Source of the DNA: Diatrype stigma
Taxonomy: Eukaryota; Ascomycota; Sordariomycetes; Xylariales; Diatrypaceae
DNA: 64,000 bases
Assembly (NCBI GenBank): GCA_022225965.2
Contig: JAKJXP020000010.1
Location: 62,001-126,000 of the forward strand
Direction: 5' to 3'
Part shown: one piece after another, positions 11,878 to 23,111 of the stretch
Position numbering within the stretch: the stretch's first letter is position 1
How the letters are laid out: every line of letters begins with the position of its first letter
Position numbers and translations under genes: made by a program
The notes under the pieces: model-generated
What the model saw: only the letters and a program-made list of their open reading frames with translations
Databases searched by the model: none
Told to the model about the DNA's origin: nothing

Positions 11878-13721
11878 CTAGGCCTGGTCCTTCAGTTCCG
11901 CCTCTACCTGCTTTTGCACGATCTCCCCGACCTTTTTCCAGTCGTTGTCTACGCTGGTCACTCTCCTCTCCTTCTTTTCAAGGCCCACGAACTCAGCGGG
12001 CAATACCTTGCTCTCAAAGTCGAACCCGGGCTCTTCTTTCAGCGCCAGCTCGACCGCGCCCGCGAACTTGGCCGGGTGTGCCGTCGATAGGGAGATATGC
12101 AGTAGTTCTTTCGCCCTCTCCATGGACCGCTGCGCTGCCTGGACGCCGACGGCCGTGTGAGGGTCCAGCACGTAGCCGATCTTGTTGAAGTATCCCTTAA
12201 TTGTCTCCACAGTCTGCTTATCGCTGACTCTCTCGCTCTCAAAGTCGCGCTTGGCGGTCTTGTGGATGTCGTCGTAGACGGGTCCGAAGCCGCCGCTTGT
12301 CTTCAACTGCTTCAACCAGGCCGCAACTTCTTGGCCGGCCTGTTTCCTGTTCCATTCTTCGTCCATGCCAGCTGCAGAGGCATACTCGTAGGCCAGGAAC
12401 CAAAGCAGTCGCTCGAAGTTGCTCGAGACGAGGATGTCCATAGCGGGGCTAAGGGTCTCCTTGGCGCCATCCTCGTGGGCTTCCACGCCGTCGGATTTCA
12501 GGCCACCCTCCGCCTCGGAGCCATGGGCGGGCTTCTTCTCGTACTTGCCTGTCTTCCAGAATCTGTCCAGGATGTCGTTCTCATTTGTTGCGATAACTAG
12601 CTTTTCTATGGGAAGTCCCATTCTCTGGGCAAAGTAACCAGCCAGAATATCACCACTAAAGGTCGTGGGGGTCAGCAATATCTCTGAGTAAGTTGGCAAT
12701 AGGCTAAGGATGTAGATTTGCTGGGACCAACCGTCCGGGGAATGTGTAATATGGATCGGGAGGGGACAAGGGGAAAGAACCTACAAATTCCCCGTAGGAA
12801 CAACGTAACGGACCTTGTCGCCGAGATTGAAGTTCGGCGATGATTTGACCAGGGAGAAATATGAGTAAAAGTAGTAGACGATTTGGGCCAAGATGCGAGC
12901 GAAGTTGATAGAATTTACCGCGCCAAGGTTGAGGCTCTTGTTGATTTCGGGGTCGGCAAACAGCGCCTTCACTATGTCCTGGCAGTCATCGAAAGCACCC
13001 GTCACGGCCAGGTTGTGAACATTCTTATCCAGAACCGTCACCATTTGCGCCTCTTGTATGGGCGACACTCTCCCCTTGGGATGCAGTATGAAGACGGAAA
13101 CGTCCTTCTTGCCACGGAGACCGTATATGGCCGCCGAGCCTGTGTCGCCGCTCGTCGCCCCCACGACGGTAAGATGATGCCGGTCCGCACCTGATTTGCC
13201 TGCGTTCTTTCGGACGAGGAAGTACTCGAAGAGGTTACCGAGGAACTGCAGAGCAACGTCCTTGAAAGCGAAAGTCGGGCCGTGGAAGAGCTCGAGTAGG
13301 TAGAGTTGGTCGTGGAGGTGCTTCAGGGGCGTCGTCTCGGGGGCGCGAAACGTCGAGTAGCTGCGGTCTATGATGCCCTTCAAGTCGTCGCGTGGGATCT
13401 CGTCGGGCGATATGTACAAGGATAAGACCTCGAGGGCAAGGTCGGAGAATGAGAGGTCCTTCCAGCTTTCCCAATTGCTGGCCTTAGGAATCTCTTCGGG
13501 GATGAAAAGGCCGCCATCGGAGGCAAGGCCCTTCAAGACGGCTTCCTCGAAGGAGAACTGGAGATGAGTATTAGCGATGGCAATATTCGATACTCAAGGA
13601 TTCAGTCATCGCAATTTCGTACGTCGTAGTCTTCACCCCTCGTGCTTAGATAGCGCTGCGAGGGGTTGCGACTCTCGGAAGAGTCATTGACGGTACTCGA
13701 GCCATTGACACCGTTCGACAT
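11878..13721 (-). CDS. THR4: Threonine synthase
   Basis: Three exons (13721-13623, 13557-12785, 12655-11878) give 549 residues, close to the 514 of yeast Thr4. Introns of 65 and 129 bases are phase 0 and phase 2. The enzyme converts O-phosphohomoserine to threonine with pyridoxal phosphate. Family marks are SQRYLSTRG at the N-terminus, GLASDGGLFIPEEIP, and HGPTFAFKDVALQFLGN, in which Lys132 is the expected PLP lysine. VVGATSGDTGSAA is the phosphate-binding loop. YVVPTGNFGDILAGYFAQRM spans the second intron, and the restored reading confirms that splice. The N-terminal 20 residues are Asn/Ser-rich and variable. It is the only primary amino-acid biosynthesis gene in the window and shows no functional link to its neighbours. 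Confidence 0.95.
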
Positions 13722-14318
13722 TCTGGCAGGTGGACCGTTCGTGGCGGCGGAATTTATTGTACCGAAACTAGGTCGAATGACAACGTTATAAGGCGGGAAG
13801 CGGAAGGCAGAAAGCAGAAAGCTGAAAGCAGAAATTGGAGGTTCTTGTAAATCCAATGGTGTAGCACTAGAAGTTGCGCCGAAATCGCATCACATTTTCT
13901 TCTCACATATTAGTCAAGCCTGTTAAGTAGAGTGGGGTGGGTATGTATGTATTATAGACTCTGACGGGTGCCCCGCGCTACCCTTCTCTGCCTTCTCTAG
14001 TTAGCTCTGGACCTGCAAGCCATTTGTGCACGTCAAGGGGCCCCTGAAAAGGAGGAGCTACTAGGACGCCTGGCCTACCAGAGACTCCGTATTATACACG
14101 TTCTACTTTTATCCAGTATATCATGCATTCCAAGTTGAATACTACGGATTCAACGTCTAAACCCGAGGCAAGACAACATTGATTGCAAAGAAACGCCAGG
14201 ACGAAGAACACAGCAGAAGTTAACTATGAAGCTCTGCAATTCATGTCCTCGGCATAACCTGAGCCAACATGATAAAAAAATGTTAACCTAGCTAAGCCTA
14301 GAACTAGTTGAACGGCCA
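13722..14318. other. Intergenic, no gene recognised
   Basis: Promoter side of threonine synthase and 3' side of the O-methyltransferase. A short repeated GGAAGCGGAAGGCAGAAAGC-like purine run lies at 13795-13835 in the threonine synthase leader. Nothing else seen. Confidence 0.45.
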
Positions 14319-15803
14319 TCATTTAGGAACCACCACGATCACACTGTCGTGAATCGCTTGGGTATACTTCCAAATCTTCACGATTTTGAACCCAGCTTCG
14401 TCAATGAGGACCCGCCATTCGGACTCCGAGCGTTCTGTAGCAGCCAGGCAGGTCATCATGGACATGTCCAATTGCGTCGCCCGCCAATGGACGTCGCGCT
14501 CGGGGAACACCATCTCATCGATCAGAACGACCGATTCCGAAGTCATGGCGGGCTTGAGATTCCGGAGTATCTCGACGCATTTGTCGTTCGGGAAGTCGTG
14601 GAAAATGTTACGCAGGTAATATGCGCGGGCACCTAGAGAAAGACGAAATTTGAGAAAAATGTTTAGCGCTGAACAGTCGTCCATTGGGTTTGGGTTCGGT
14701 TGGGTTGGGGTTCGGGTTTTGGTACGGTACCTTTGAGAGGCTGCGGAGTGAAGAAGTCATGGACCTCGGCCTCGATGCCTTCGAAGCCCGGGAGCGGGTT
14801 CACTCGCACCTGCTCTATCATGTGAGCCTGCTCCTGAAGAACAATGCGGCCAGGCAGGCCAGGGTTCCGTTGCTTCAGGGCGATGCACTGATGGCCCAAT
14901 GCCCCGCCCATATCTACGAAGAGAATCGTCGAGCTGTCCGTGTTCTGACCTAGTTCCTGCTGGAAGTCAACCACGTCGAAAATGGTAGGCAGACCGTCCC
15001 GTTGGTGAGCCATCCAGGGGAGGAAGAATTCCCTCATCTCGGGGTGGGATTGCAACCAGGCAAAGGGAGATTGGTCGGTTAGGTGGCCAAGCTGCCATGG
15101 GCAGTTGTTGGGATTTGTAGGGTTCTTGTACCCCGTTTCGCGTAAGAACTGGGGGAGTGCGTTGAAAGTTTGGTTGACCATCTCGAAGCTACGGAGGCCC
15201 TGATCAGTGTATATTCACCGTAAGTTGATACATTACTCACTAATAGCCAATACCAGATTGACCACCCGTGGTAGCTAACGCTTTTGTAACGTTGTTTGGG
15301 CCATATTCGTCGTCTGCGAGTTGCGAGATCATGCCCATTGATTGGTAGTACCGTAACAGTCGCTCTGCATACATTAAATGCGTTAGTGACTAGCCTTCCC
15401 ACAGAATAATGGCCCATACTCATCAAGACAGGATCGACTTCGGTTTCACTAGCAAGCTTTGCATTGGTCATCGTTGAGCCATCCCTCTTCGACAGCAATT
15501 CGAAGATTCGCTTCTCAACTCCGATACGGGCAAGTGGAAGTTGGAGGGACTGAAACATCGGTTAGCCAGGCATCTATCATATCTCATGTTGGAGCATGAA
15601 GGACCCGCAAGCTAACTTACCGAGTGTATCACGCGATGGACCGAATCGCCAGTAGCTTCCGTTGCAAAGCTGACTTTGCGGGCGGCTTGACACAGTCTAT
15701 GGCGAGCTGCCGCGTCAATGGAGTCGACATACGAGCTTGGCCGTTCGAGGAAGCCTTCAAGCTGCTCAGTAAGAGACTGGACGTTGTCGGGTTGGGCTGC
15801 CAT
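14319..15803 (-). CDS. O-methyltransferase, family 2 (SAM-dependent)
   Basis: Five exons (15803-15621, 15549-15420, 15364-15241, 15188-14731, 14632-14319) give 402 residues, normal for fungal family 2 methyltransferases. An N-terminal dimerisation-type region is followed by the SAM-binding motif ILFVDMGGALGHQ near residues 234-246, and by RNIFHDFPNDKC, whose His310 is the expected catalytic base. The closest familiar relatives act on phenolic hydroxyls in secondary metabolism (sterigmatocystin and demethylsterigmatocystin type), but no synthase or oxidase cluster is present here, so the substrate is unknown. The fourth intron needs care. The donor GTGAGT with acceptor CGTAG keeps the frame, whereas the nearer ATCAG acceptor, 11 bases earlier in the transcript, would create an in-frame TAG. 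The exon sum is a whole number of codons only with the model given. Confidence 0.85.
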
Positions 15804-16600
15804 CTTTGCTTTGGATTCACTGATAGGACCACACGGGATGGGAGATTTGGGAAGAAAAAAGAAGCACAAACAGTAGAACGCGGAAATCAAGTGGAGAGTT
15901 CATAATGAGCAAGTGTGCTGGTTGTTAATAAATTGATTCCTGGTATATTGTTGGTAACTAGTCACACAGGGGAGGCCTGCTTGAAGTTGGCGTTATAGTT
16001 ATGTATTCCTACCAATGGGATCGCAGACAGTGCCTCCATTTAGATATCCCTTACCTGCGGAGGTGATCATGCATGCAATGTTTGCTTTAACCCCCTATAC
16101 GACCCACAAAGGGTTGGAGTATATAATGGACGTTAGCTGCAGGAGGAGCCTCTTGCATTTTCTAGCTACTAGTGGCAATGTGTATGCATATTATGTTGGT
16201 GCATGGTATTCCTTCTGTCACAAATTCACTCGCTAGCTCTACTAGCAACCAAGGAAACCAAACAGACTAGTTAAACAGAAATGAAACAAATAAAGTAGTA
16301 TATCAATGGATAGGAAAGCGAGATGGATGGTTATATATATATGAAGCTAAGCCTTTGGGTATCATATTAAGTTGAGTGTTTTTACATCTACAACAGAGAT
16401 GAGATGTACTTCTATAGACTGCTGGTGCTGCTAGACGCTATTATACGCCTGCCGAATAAGTGGTTTTCAACGCCGTCCCGCCAAAACGCACCATTACCCC
16501 TCTGGGTTAAAAACGGAAGAACAATGAAATAGCAAAATTCACCACTAATACCAGGAGCCTTCTAGGGGATTTTTGTCCAACTCGCCTGGAGCCATCCCCA
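15804..16600. other. Intergenic, no gene recognised
   Basis: Promoter of the O-methyltransferase and 3' region of the next regulator gene. A short TA run lies near 16331-16341. No coding frame of interest. Confidence 0.45.
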
Positions 16601-19292
16601 TCACTGACCGAAATCGCCCCCGGGCCAGTCCGCCCATATGTCCGCGAGATCCGTCCCGAGCATCTCGAAGCTGAAGTCGGACATGGCCATCGGGCCCGGG
16701 GCCTGGCTCGCGTCGGACAGGGACGGCAGGGCCCAGGGCATGGGGGCCGGCATCCCGTCGCGCGCGTAGGGCGTGGCGGCGGTGCCCAGGTTGGCCGCCG
16801 CCATCGCGGGATCGGCCGGGAATGGCGTGACGGACTGTACGTGTGATTTGTTAGCCACGGTTTGGATTCACATAGGCACCTCTCGTTGCCAACCCCCTCC
16901 CCCCATCCTTCTGCACCAAACTCAACTCAACTCAAAAAAACTCACCTTAGCTCTATTGACGAGATCCGGAACGGCCATTTGCTGCGCCGCGGCGGCGGAA
17001 GCAGCGGCGTCCACGTCGCTGGCGAACGGCGGCTTCTGGTAGGCCAGCAGCTTGTAGTGCAGGCCGATGAAGCGCTCGGCGGCGGCGGCTTTCGCAGCCT
17101 CGGGGGCCTTGGTGCCCAGGTGGGTCTCCAGGAGGCCGTAGGCGGCGCAGATGGAGAAGTAACCCACCGGGTCGTTGTTGCTGCTCCGCAGGATGCGGTC
17201 CTCCTTCATCGTGATGCACCTCTCGATCAGCTTGAGCGCCTCCTGGGCGTTGGACATGATCAGGCCTGTTGAGTCTGCGGGAGGGGAGGGGATCAAGGAT
17301 TAGCTGGGGGTTTTTCGCTGGGGGCGATGGTCGATCTCTTTTGAGAGGCAAAAGGGGGGGGGGGCGTGGTTGGAGATTAAGCGTACCTCTTGGCTGATAT
17401 AACATTACGTTGCAAAGATTCCAGGTTGCGATCATGCTGTCATCGCGGAGGAAGTACAGCGCTCGGATCCCCTTTTGGAATAGCCTATCGTGCATAAGCA
17501 CGATATCGCGAGCGGTATTGTAGTATATGAACTCCGCGAGTTGGTACTTCGAGTTATACTTCCGCAGTTTGAGGAAGGACTGGAAAAGGGGGAGGAGGTA
17601 TTGCCGAAGCTGCAGATGTAGCAGCGTGTGGGCTATGATAGGCTCATGCGAGCTTTCTGGGCCTTTACCGGTGTCCAGGTCCCATTCTGGCAGCGCGTCG
17701 ATCTCCTGAGATATCAGCTCGCTGTAGCGAATGGCCTGGTCCCAGTCGGGTTTGGGGAGAGGCCCGGTTAGTATCCGATTGAGCTCCAGTCGCAACGAGA
17801 GGCTTTGTCGGCTAAGGTGCTGATAGGATGAAGAGGTGTATTCGCTTGCCGGTCGCGACTCTGGGAGCTCCAAGGAGTCCTCGTGAAAGCCGTCGTCATC
17901 GATGTTCCTGGGTGCGTCCGCATTGTTGGAGACCTGGCTCATCAACGTGGGAAGCCCCTGGTCAAAGGAAGCTTGTACATCGAACTCGACCATCGTAGCC
18001 CAAAGTCTCCTGCGCATCTCTTGCCAGTAGGGAAGCATTTTAGTCCCCATGTGTTCGGGATCCTGGTGCAAGCCTAGCGTGATGCCCTCTCTAATTATTG
18101 CTCCGGCTGTCATCCAGAACCTTTTCTTTTTGATGATGTTGACCCTCTTCGCTAGGTACGACACACAGGCGATTTGATAGTGGATGAGCCTCCGATGTTT
18201 CTGGCTTTGGTTGTCAAACCATCCATCGCAAGCCTTGATCCATTTCTCAGCCGTTTTGAAGGAGCTGGATTTCACACCAACAAACTTGTTAGCTGCTTGC
18301 ATATCCAAGCAGTTAGCAACAGAGATCATGGCCAGTACAAGCACAGTGAAAGCTGCGGTCCTTTTGACTGTCGGGTCCCAGAAAGCGGCGTATTCGCTCT
18401 TGAAAGAAGGGATGTGGAGGATGCGGTGCATCTGCTCGAATTGGTCCAGGTAGATAGTGACAAGGGCGTCCGTCTCTTCCCTGGAGGGCAACAAAGCTTC
18501 CATAGCGGGGTCTGACTCCTCGAACTGCTTCTCGCGATCTTCCTTTCTCTTCTTCCGGTCCTTGTTAGAAATGTTCAGGGGGCGCAGCCATTCAGCGGCA
18601 GCCTCTTGCATGAAAGGACTTATACCCGTAAGCTCCTTGACGGATGACCAAGAATTATACGGACTGAAGTATCGAGTCTTGAAGTTATGGCCTTTGATGA
18701 ATTTGAACTCCAGACCATCCCCTGGACAGCCATGCGGATAGGGGCCATGAAGGGCCTCTGCAGGTGCAGGCACGGGGGGAGTATCCTTCGCTCCGTCCTT
18801 CAGCGTCGACGGCGAGGCGACAACAGTGCTACCATCAACCGAGGTCTGCTTGGACAACGCGGCCTTGAGCTGGGTAACTTCCAGCTCTAGTTTCTGGATC
18901 CTTTCATGGTCCCGGGCCACGTCCCTGACGACGGTGGCATCGACGGCCGGGCGAGCCGTGGGTTGGCTAGCGACCGAGCGACGAGGCTCCGGACTGAACG
19001 ATACGGCCGCCGGAGCGAACGGGGCAAATGAGCCCCTGTCGCCAGCGGGGCCCGCTGCGGGACCGCTTCGGGACTCGTAGTTGCATCGATCGGGAGTGCC
19101 GGATTTGAGACACCGGTCGCAAGGCAACTCCCGAGAGCATGAGAGCTTGCGCCTGCGGCACTCGAAGCAACTGAGCCGTACACGCTGTCGCTTGCGAGCG
19201 GGCGCGTGCTGGTCGTCGTCGTTAGTGTCTTCTCCTTCTTGCACCGGGGGCAGGCCGGTGGCGACTGGCTGGTCGGCGTTCTCGTTCTCCAT
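16601..19292 (-). CDS. Zn(II)2Cys6 transcription factor with fungal-specific TF domain
   Basis: Three exons (19292-17387, 17274-16946, 16834-16601) give 822 residues; the introns are 112 and 111 bases. The binuclear zinc cluster is at residues 42-70 with cysteines 42, 45, 52, 58, 61 and 70 (spacing 2-6-5-2-8), preceded by a basic RKRQRVRLS segment. A coiled-coil-like linker follows near residue 130 (RIQKLELEVTQLKAALSKQ), suited to dimer formation. The central fungal-specific regulatory domain includes YLDQFEQMHRILHIPSFKSE and GAIIREGITLGLHQDPEHMG. The C-terminus is acidic and hydrophobic (IWADWPGGDFGQ), typical of an activation segment. The start at 19292 is the first ATG with cluster sequence directly downstream. 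The target pathway cannot be deduced; nothing adjacent suggests it. Confidence 0.9.
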
Positions 19293-20314
19293 GCGTACGG
19301 TCCGAACCTTGGCGCTCGGGGGCTAGACTCCCGGAAAGACGCAAAGACGAAAACGGTCGGCAAAGAACAAGCTCGCGCGCACTCCAGCACGCGCTTTCTC
19401 GGGGATAGATCAGATTGATAAGATTAAAATGAAGCTCGGATTTGACTAGTTTCCTCAGGACATACATAACCATGACAACTAGGAAATCTGGTCAAGGTCG
19501 TTGGTTATTTCGTCTGTCATCCGAGCTGCCAGGCAGAGCACCTCGGAGTTACGAGCTCGGACCTCGGATCTCGGATCTCGGACTTCGGAACACTTTTGGA
19601 ATATTCGTAGGGATGGCCTGGGATTTCCAAGGTTCTCACTACCATTCCCATTATGCATCCTTCGGGCGGCCGACAGCTTATTTTGCTTATCAATATCCAT
19701 TTCCGTGTATTACATGGAATTACCTAACCCTTGTACCTCATATACATTCTTTCTGGAATGCACGTGTGCGCCTGTTTGTGCTCCTGTTCCTGATCGGAGG
19801 AGGCATTGCGTTTGGTGAGCTGACTTAATTGACAGTTCAAGCTTGCCAGGTTGACGACGAAGTATGTCAGTATGTAAGGTACTTCGAGTCCCACTTGGAT
19901 CATCGGAGAAATGATGTCCAGGTATTGACGCCTTGGTGTGTTCCGTAAGGTTCTTGCGTAATGTAATGCCTTCCAGAGTTTACCTACTTAGGTATGCGCC
20001 TATTCTCCAATCACGTACTCCGTACGATCAGCTCCTGGCGCCTCACAGCGTCCCACAAGTGGTCAATAGACGCGGTATCCGCCTCATCTACACGGCTGTT
20101 TATGTAAATAGTTAGTGGCCACCTTATTAGACACATTGTACATACAAACCTCCCTATCTGGGCGATTGTCAACCTAATGTCGAAGCTGAACTGTAATTTC
20201 GCGACTCCGTGTTCCCAACTAATAATCTGCCTCGCAAGGGGCTTCATGATTCTGAGCACCCCTTCTACGACTTCCGCGAGCTGTACTACGTGAAAATGTC
20301 ATAGACAGACGACC
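19293..20314. other. Divergent promoter region between regulator and phosphoesterase
   Basis: The regulator (minus) and the phosphoesterase (plus) are transcribed away from this 1 kb stretch. A repeated CTCGGATCTCGGATCTCGGAC-like segment occurs at 19562-19588. No gene seen; the short open frames lack conserved features. Confidence 0.5.
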
Positions 20315-21638
20315 ATGCAATTGTCATTATTTGGCCTCGTGGCCGGCGTGGGTCTAGCCGCCGCCCGCCCACTAGTTCCCGGTAGAGGATTCGACAGGAT
20401 AATTAGCATCTGGCTGGAGAACCAGGTTAGTAGTCACATCATGCCTCGCTGCCAGGGCTCCGGAGGGGAAGAAGGCGGGCAGAGCAGGTTGCTGTAGATG
20501 TAGCTAACAACTCTGGGTGGGTGAATGCAGGACTTCGGAAAGGTTGTCGCCGACCCCGACTTCGCCGACTTGCTGAGGTTTGGCATTCTCCAGACGAGAT
20601 ACTACGCGCACACGCATCCCAGTCAGCCCAACTACATGGCCGCAGTCGCGGGCGATTACTGGGGCTTAGATCACGACCAGTTCGTCCGCGTTCCAGAGAA
20701 TATATCGACCGTCGTAGATCTGCTGGATACGAAAGGGATATCATGGGCCGGATACTTCGAAGGGAACCCGGGGCCCGGTTATATGGGTGACCATAGCAGT
20801 AGCATGCCCGACGGGACATGGGACTATGTGAGGAAGCACAAGTCAGTATTATACTAGCATAAGACGATGGCCCGGCTATTCCGTACGGTGGTACTAACGC
20901 CATCGAAATAGCCCCTTCGTCTCTTACGACTCCGTCAACCTGAACGGGACTCGCCTGGCGCACCTCCTATCATTCAAGGACTTCAAGCGCGATCTTGATG
21001 CCGGGAGGGTCCCCCAGTTCGTGATGATGTCGCCCAACATGTTGAATGACGGCCATAACACCACGCTGGACTACGCGACGAAGTGGTCTCACGAGTTCTT
21101 GCTGCCCCTGCTGACCGAGAATGTGTTCTCCGAGAAGACGCTGATACAGTTGACGTATGACGAGACCGAGGACTACTCGCAGCCTAACCGCATCGTCTCT
21201 CTATTACTGGGCAACGCCGTCCCCGCGGCCCAGAAAGGCTCGGAAGATGACACATTCTACACGCACTTCTCCCTCCTGTCGACAGTGGAGCATAACTGGG
21301 AGCTGCCGAACCTGGGTAGATACGACGTCGGCGCGAACGTGTTCAAGCTCCTGGCGGATGTGACGGGCTACAAAAACACGGATCCGCCCAACGTGCTGAG
21401 CGCCAACAACTCCGTGTCGTATCCCGGGCCGTTCAACAGGAACCATACTATCAAGTCACCGGATTTCCCACCGCCAAACTTAATGCTGACCGGAGCTGGG
21501 GGCTTACCTGTGCTCGATGCGATTCGACAGGCATGGCAGGGTGAAGCAGAGTCCGAAACGCCGTATGATGGTAGTGGTAGCGTGTATGATGGCGACACCC
21601 TGCCTGTGTACAAGCCGCAGCAGCAGCATGCACGGTGA
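20315..21638 (+). CDS. Secreted phosphoesterase, PHOa-type acid phosphatase
   Basis: Three exons (20315-20425, 20531-20841, 20912-21638) give 382 residues. Introns are 105 and 70 bases; the second has a GTACTAACGC branch site. Residues 1-18 form a signal peptide (MQLSLFGLVAGVGLAAARP), so the product is exported. The phosphoesterase family (PF04185) is indicated by FDRIISIWLENQDFG, HPSQPNYMAAVAGDYWG and LIQLTYDETEDYSQPNR, which carry the expected metal and substrate residues (the E of LEN, the SQPNY segment and the D/E of TYDETED). These enzymes, such as Aspergillus PHOa-type acid phosphatases, release phosphate from organic esters outside the cell, often under phosphate limitation. Several NxT/NxS sites (NGT, NTT, NNS, NHT) suggest glycosylation. 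The last 30 residues, ending in YKPQQQHAR, are polar and variable. Confidence 0.88.
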
Positions 21639-23111
21639 GCCTAGGTTAAATGACAGGCCTGCAATTGCAAGATGTGGTGCGTAAACATGATGTTTGAGCT
21701 TTACTTGGGCCGTCGGACTCGGTGGGTTATCCGTGGGGATCAAAAGATGGATCTTGCGAGTCTGCCATGAACTGCTCCGATGTGGTGGGGAATATGGCGA
21801 AGCGATGGGCGTTCTTGATTATGTTCTTATATACCTCAAGTGTGGCTACATGTGCGTATACGCTATCTAGTTTCCAGTTACCACTTATGAGTAGAGGGAT
21901 TGGTCGGCTTCTATCAACTCAATCCAGGTCTTTTAGCAAATAGGAGAACAGCGGAACGGCCGTTTGGTTTTGGGCCGACGAATCAGCGATTTCGCCTCCA
22001 AACATGTTAGCATAAGCCACGTACTACAAGCCACCCAGAGAAAAGTCCCTCTTGCATCCAGCAGTCGAAGAAACCAAGGCAAGAGAGTGCCCGAGTCCCT
22101 TATACGTTGTGGCGTCGTGACCTCGTGCTTGCTGATTTGGTATACCTATCAAAGCGTCAGTATATCAAACCGAGGGACTGGCAATGGACTGACAACGTCC
22201 AGCTGAATGCAGTTGCAGGGATATCGCCCGTCCCATGCCTGCCCACACCGCAAGCCCCTTATTATCGCAGTGGCGATTTCCTTGTACTACCTTACCTCAA
22301 CCTACCTAAATAGGTAAGTATAAAGTATTAATCAGCCGTACCACATTTCTGGACTCGTAGGTTGCCCCTTAACCCAAAAAGCCGAATCAATGTGCAGATG
22401 TGTTACATACATTATGATACAAACATCCGTACATACATACACACCTGCCTCTCTTCTGCCCTCCGTAGATAATCGACAGGCTCAGAAGCCGTCAGACTAC
22501 GTAGCACATTGTGTCAAACGTGTCGATCGATATGTTCTCTCTGGCGCTTGGATTTTCACTCGTGACTTTGCCACAGGTGATCTCCGATGAACGACCAGGC
22601 AAGAGGGCAAGGGATTGGTTGAAACCCTAGTCTCTCTTATTGTGAATTACCAATAAAATCGCAAGATAGAGCTTTCTTGTCCTTTTTGAAACATTATCTG
22701 CCACGGAAATAGACCTATCTACGATATACATATGTAGGTACACCACGCATCCTGACATCTAAAGACGGCGGTGGCGAATCTTGAGGTCTGATTCCGCGAC
22801 TGGCCGGCCGCGAGGCTCATCACAATATAAATAGGGGAGAGCCTTTGCTTGGTGGCTGAAAAAGGGGAGAAAATGAAAAATGAACAAAGTCAATAAAAGA
22901 AAATACCCCTTTTGACTAGGGAGTCTAGTACTACGTTCTATCACGACGGAGAGTCCCCTGGCCCATTACACCAGTGACATGGCGATGCAAGTGGCTCCCA
23001 ATACATACTGACCATTTAGACTTATCATCAGCCCCAGGTAAGTACCTAACAAAAGTCTTTATTTCCCCCCTTCCTTCCAAAACATCCCAAGGAAAAAGGA
23101 GCACATTACCG
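21639..23111. other. Intergenic between convergent genes, no gene recognised
   Basis: The phosphoesterase (+) and the next regulator (-) converge here. I found no tRNA, repeat or supported frame. A short ACATACATAC run at about 22431-22441 is trivial. Confidence 0.45.
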
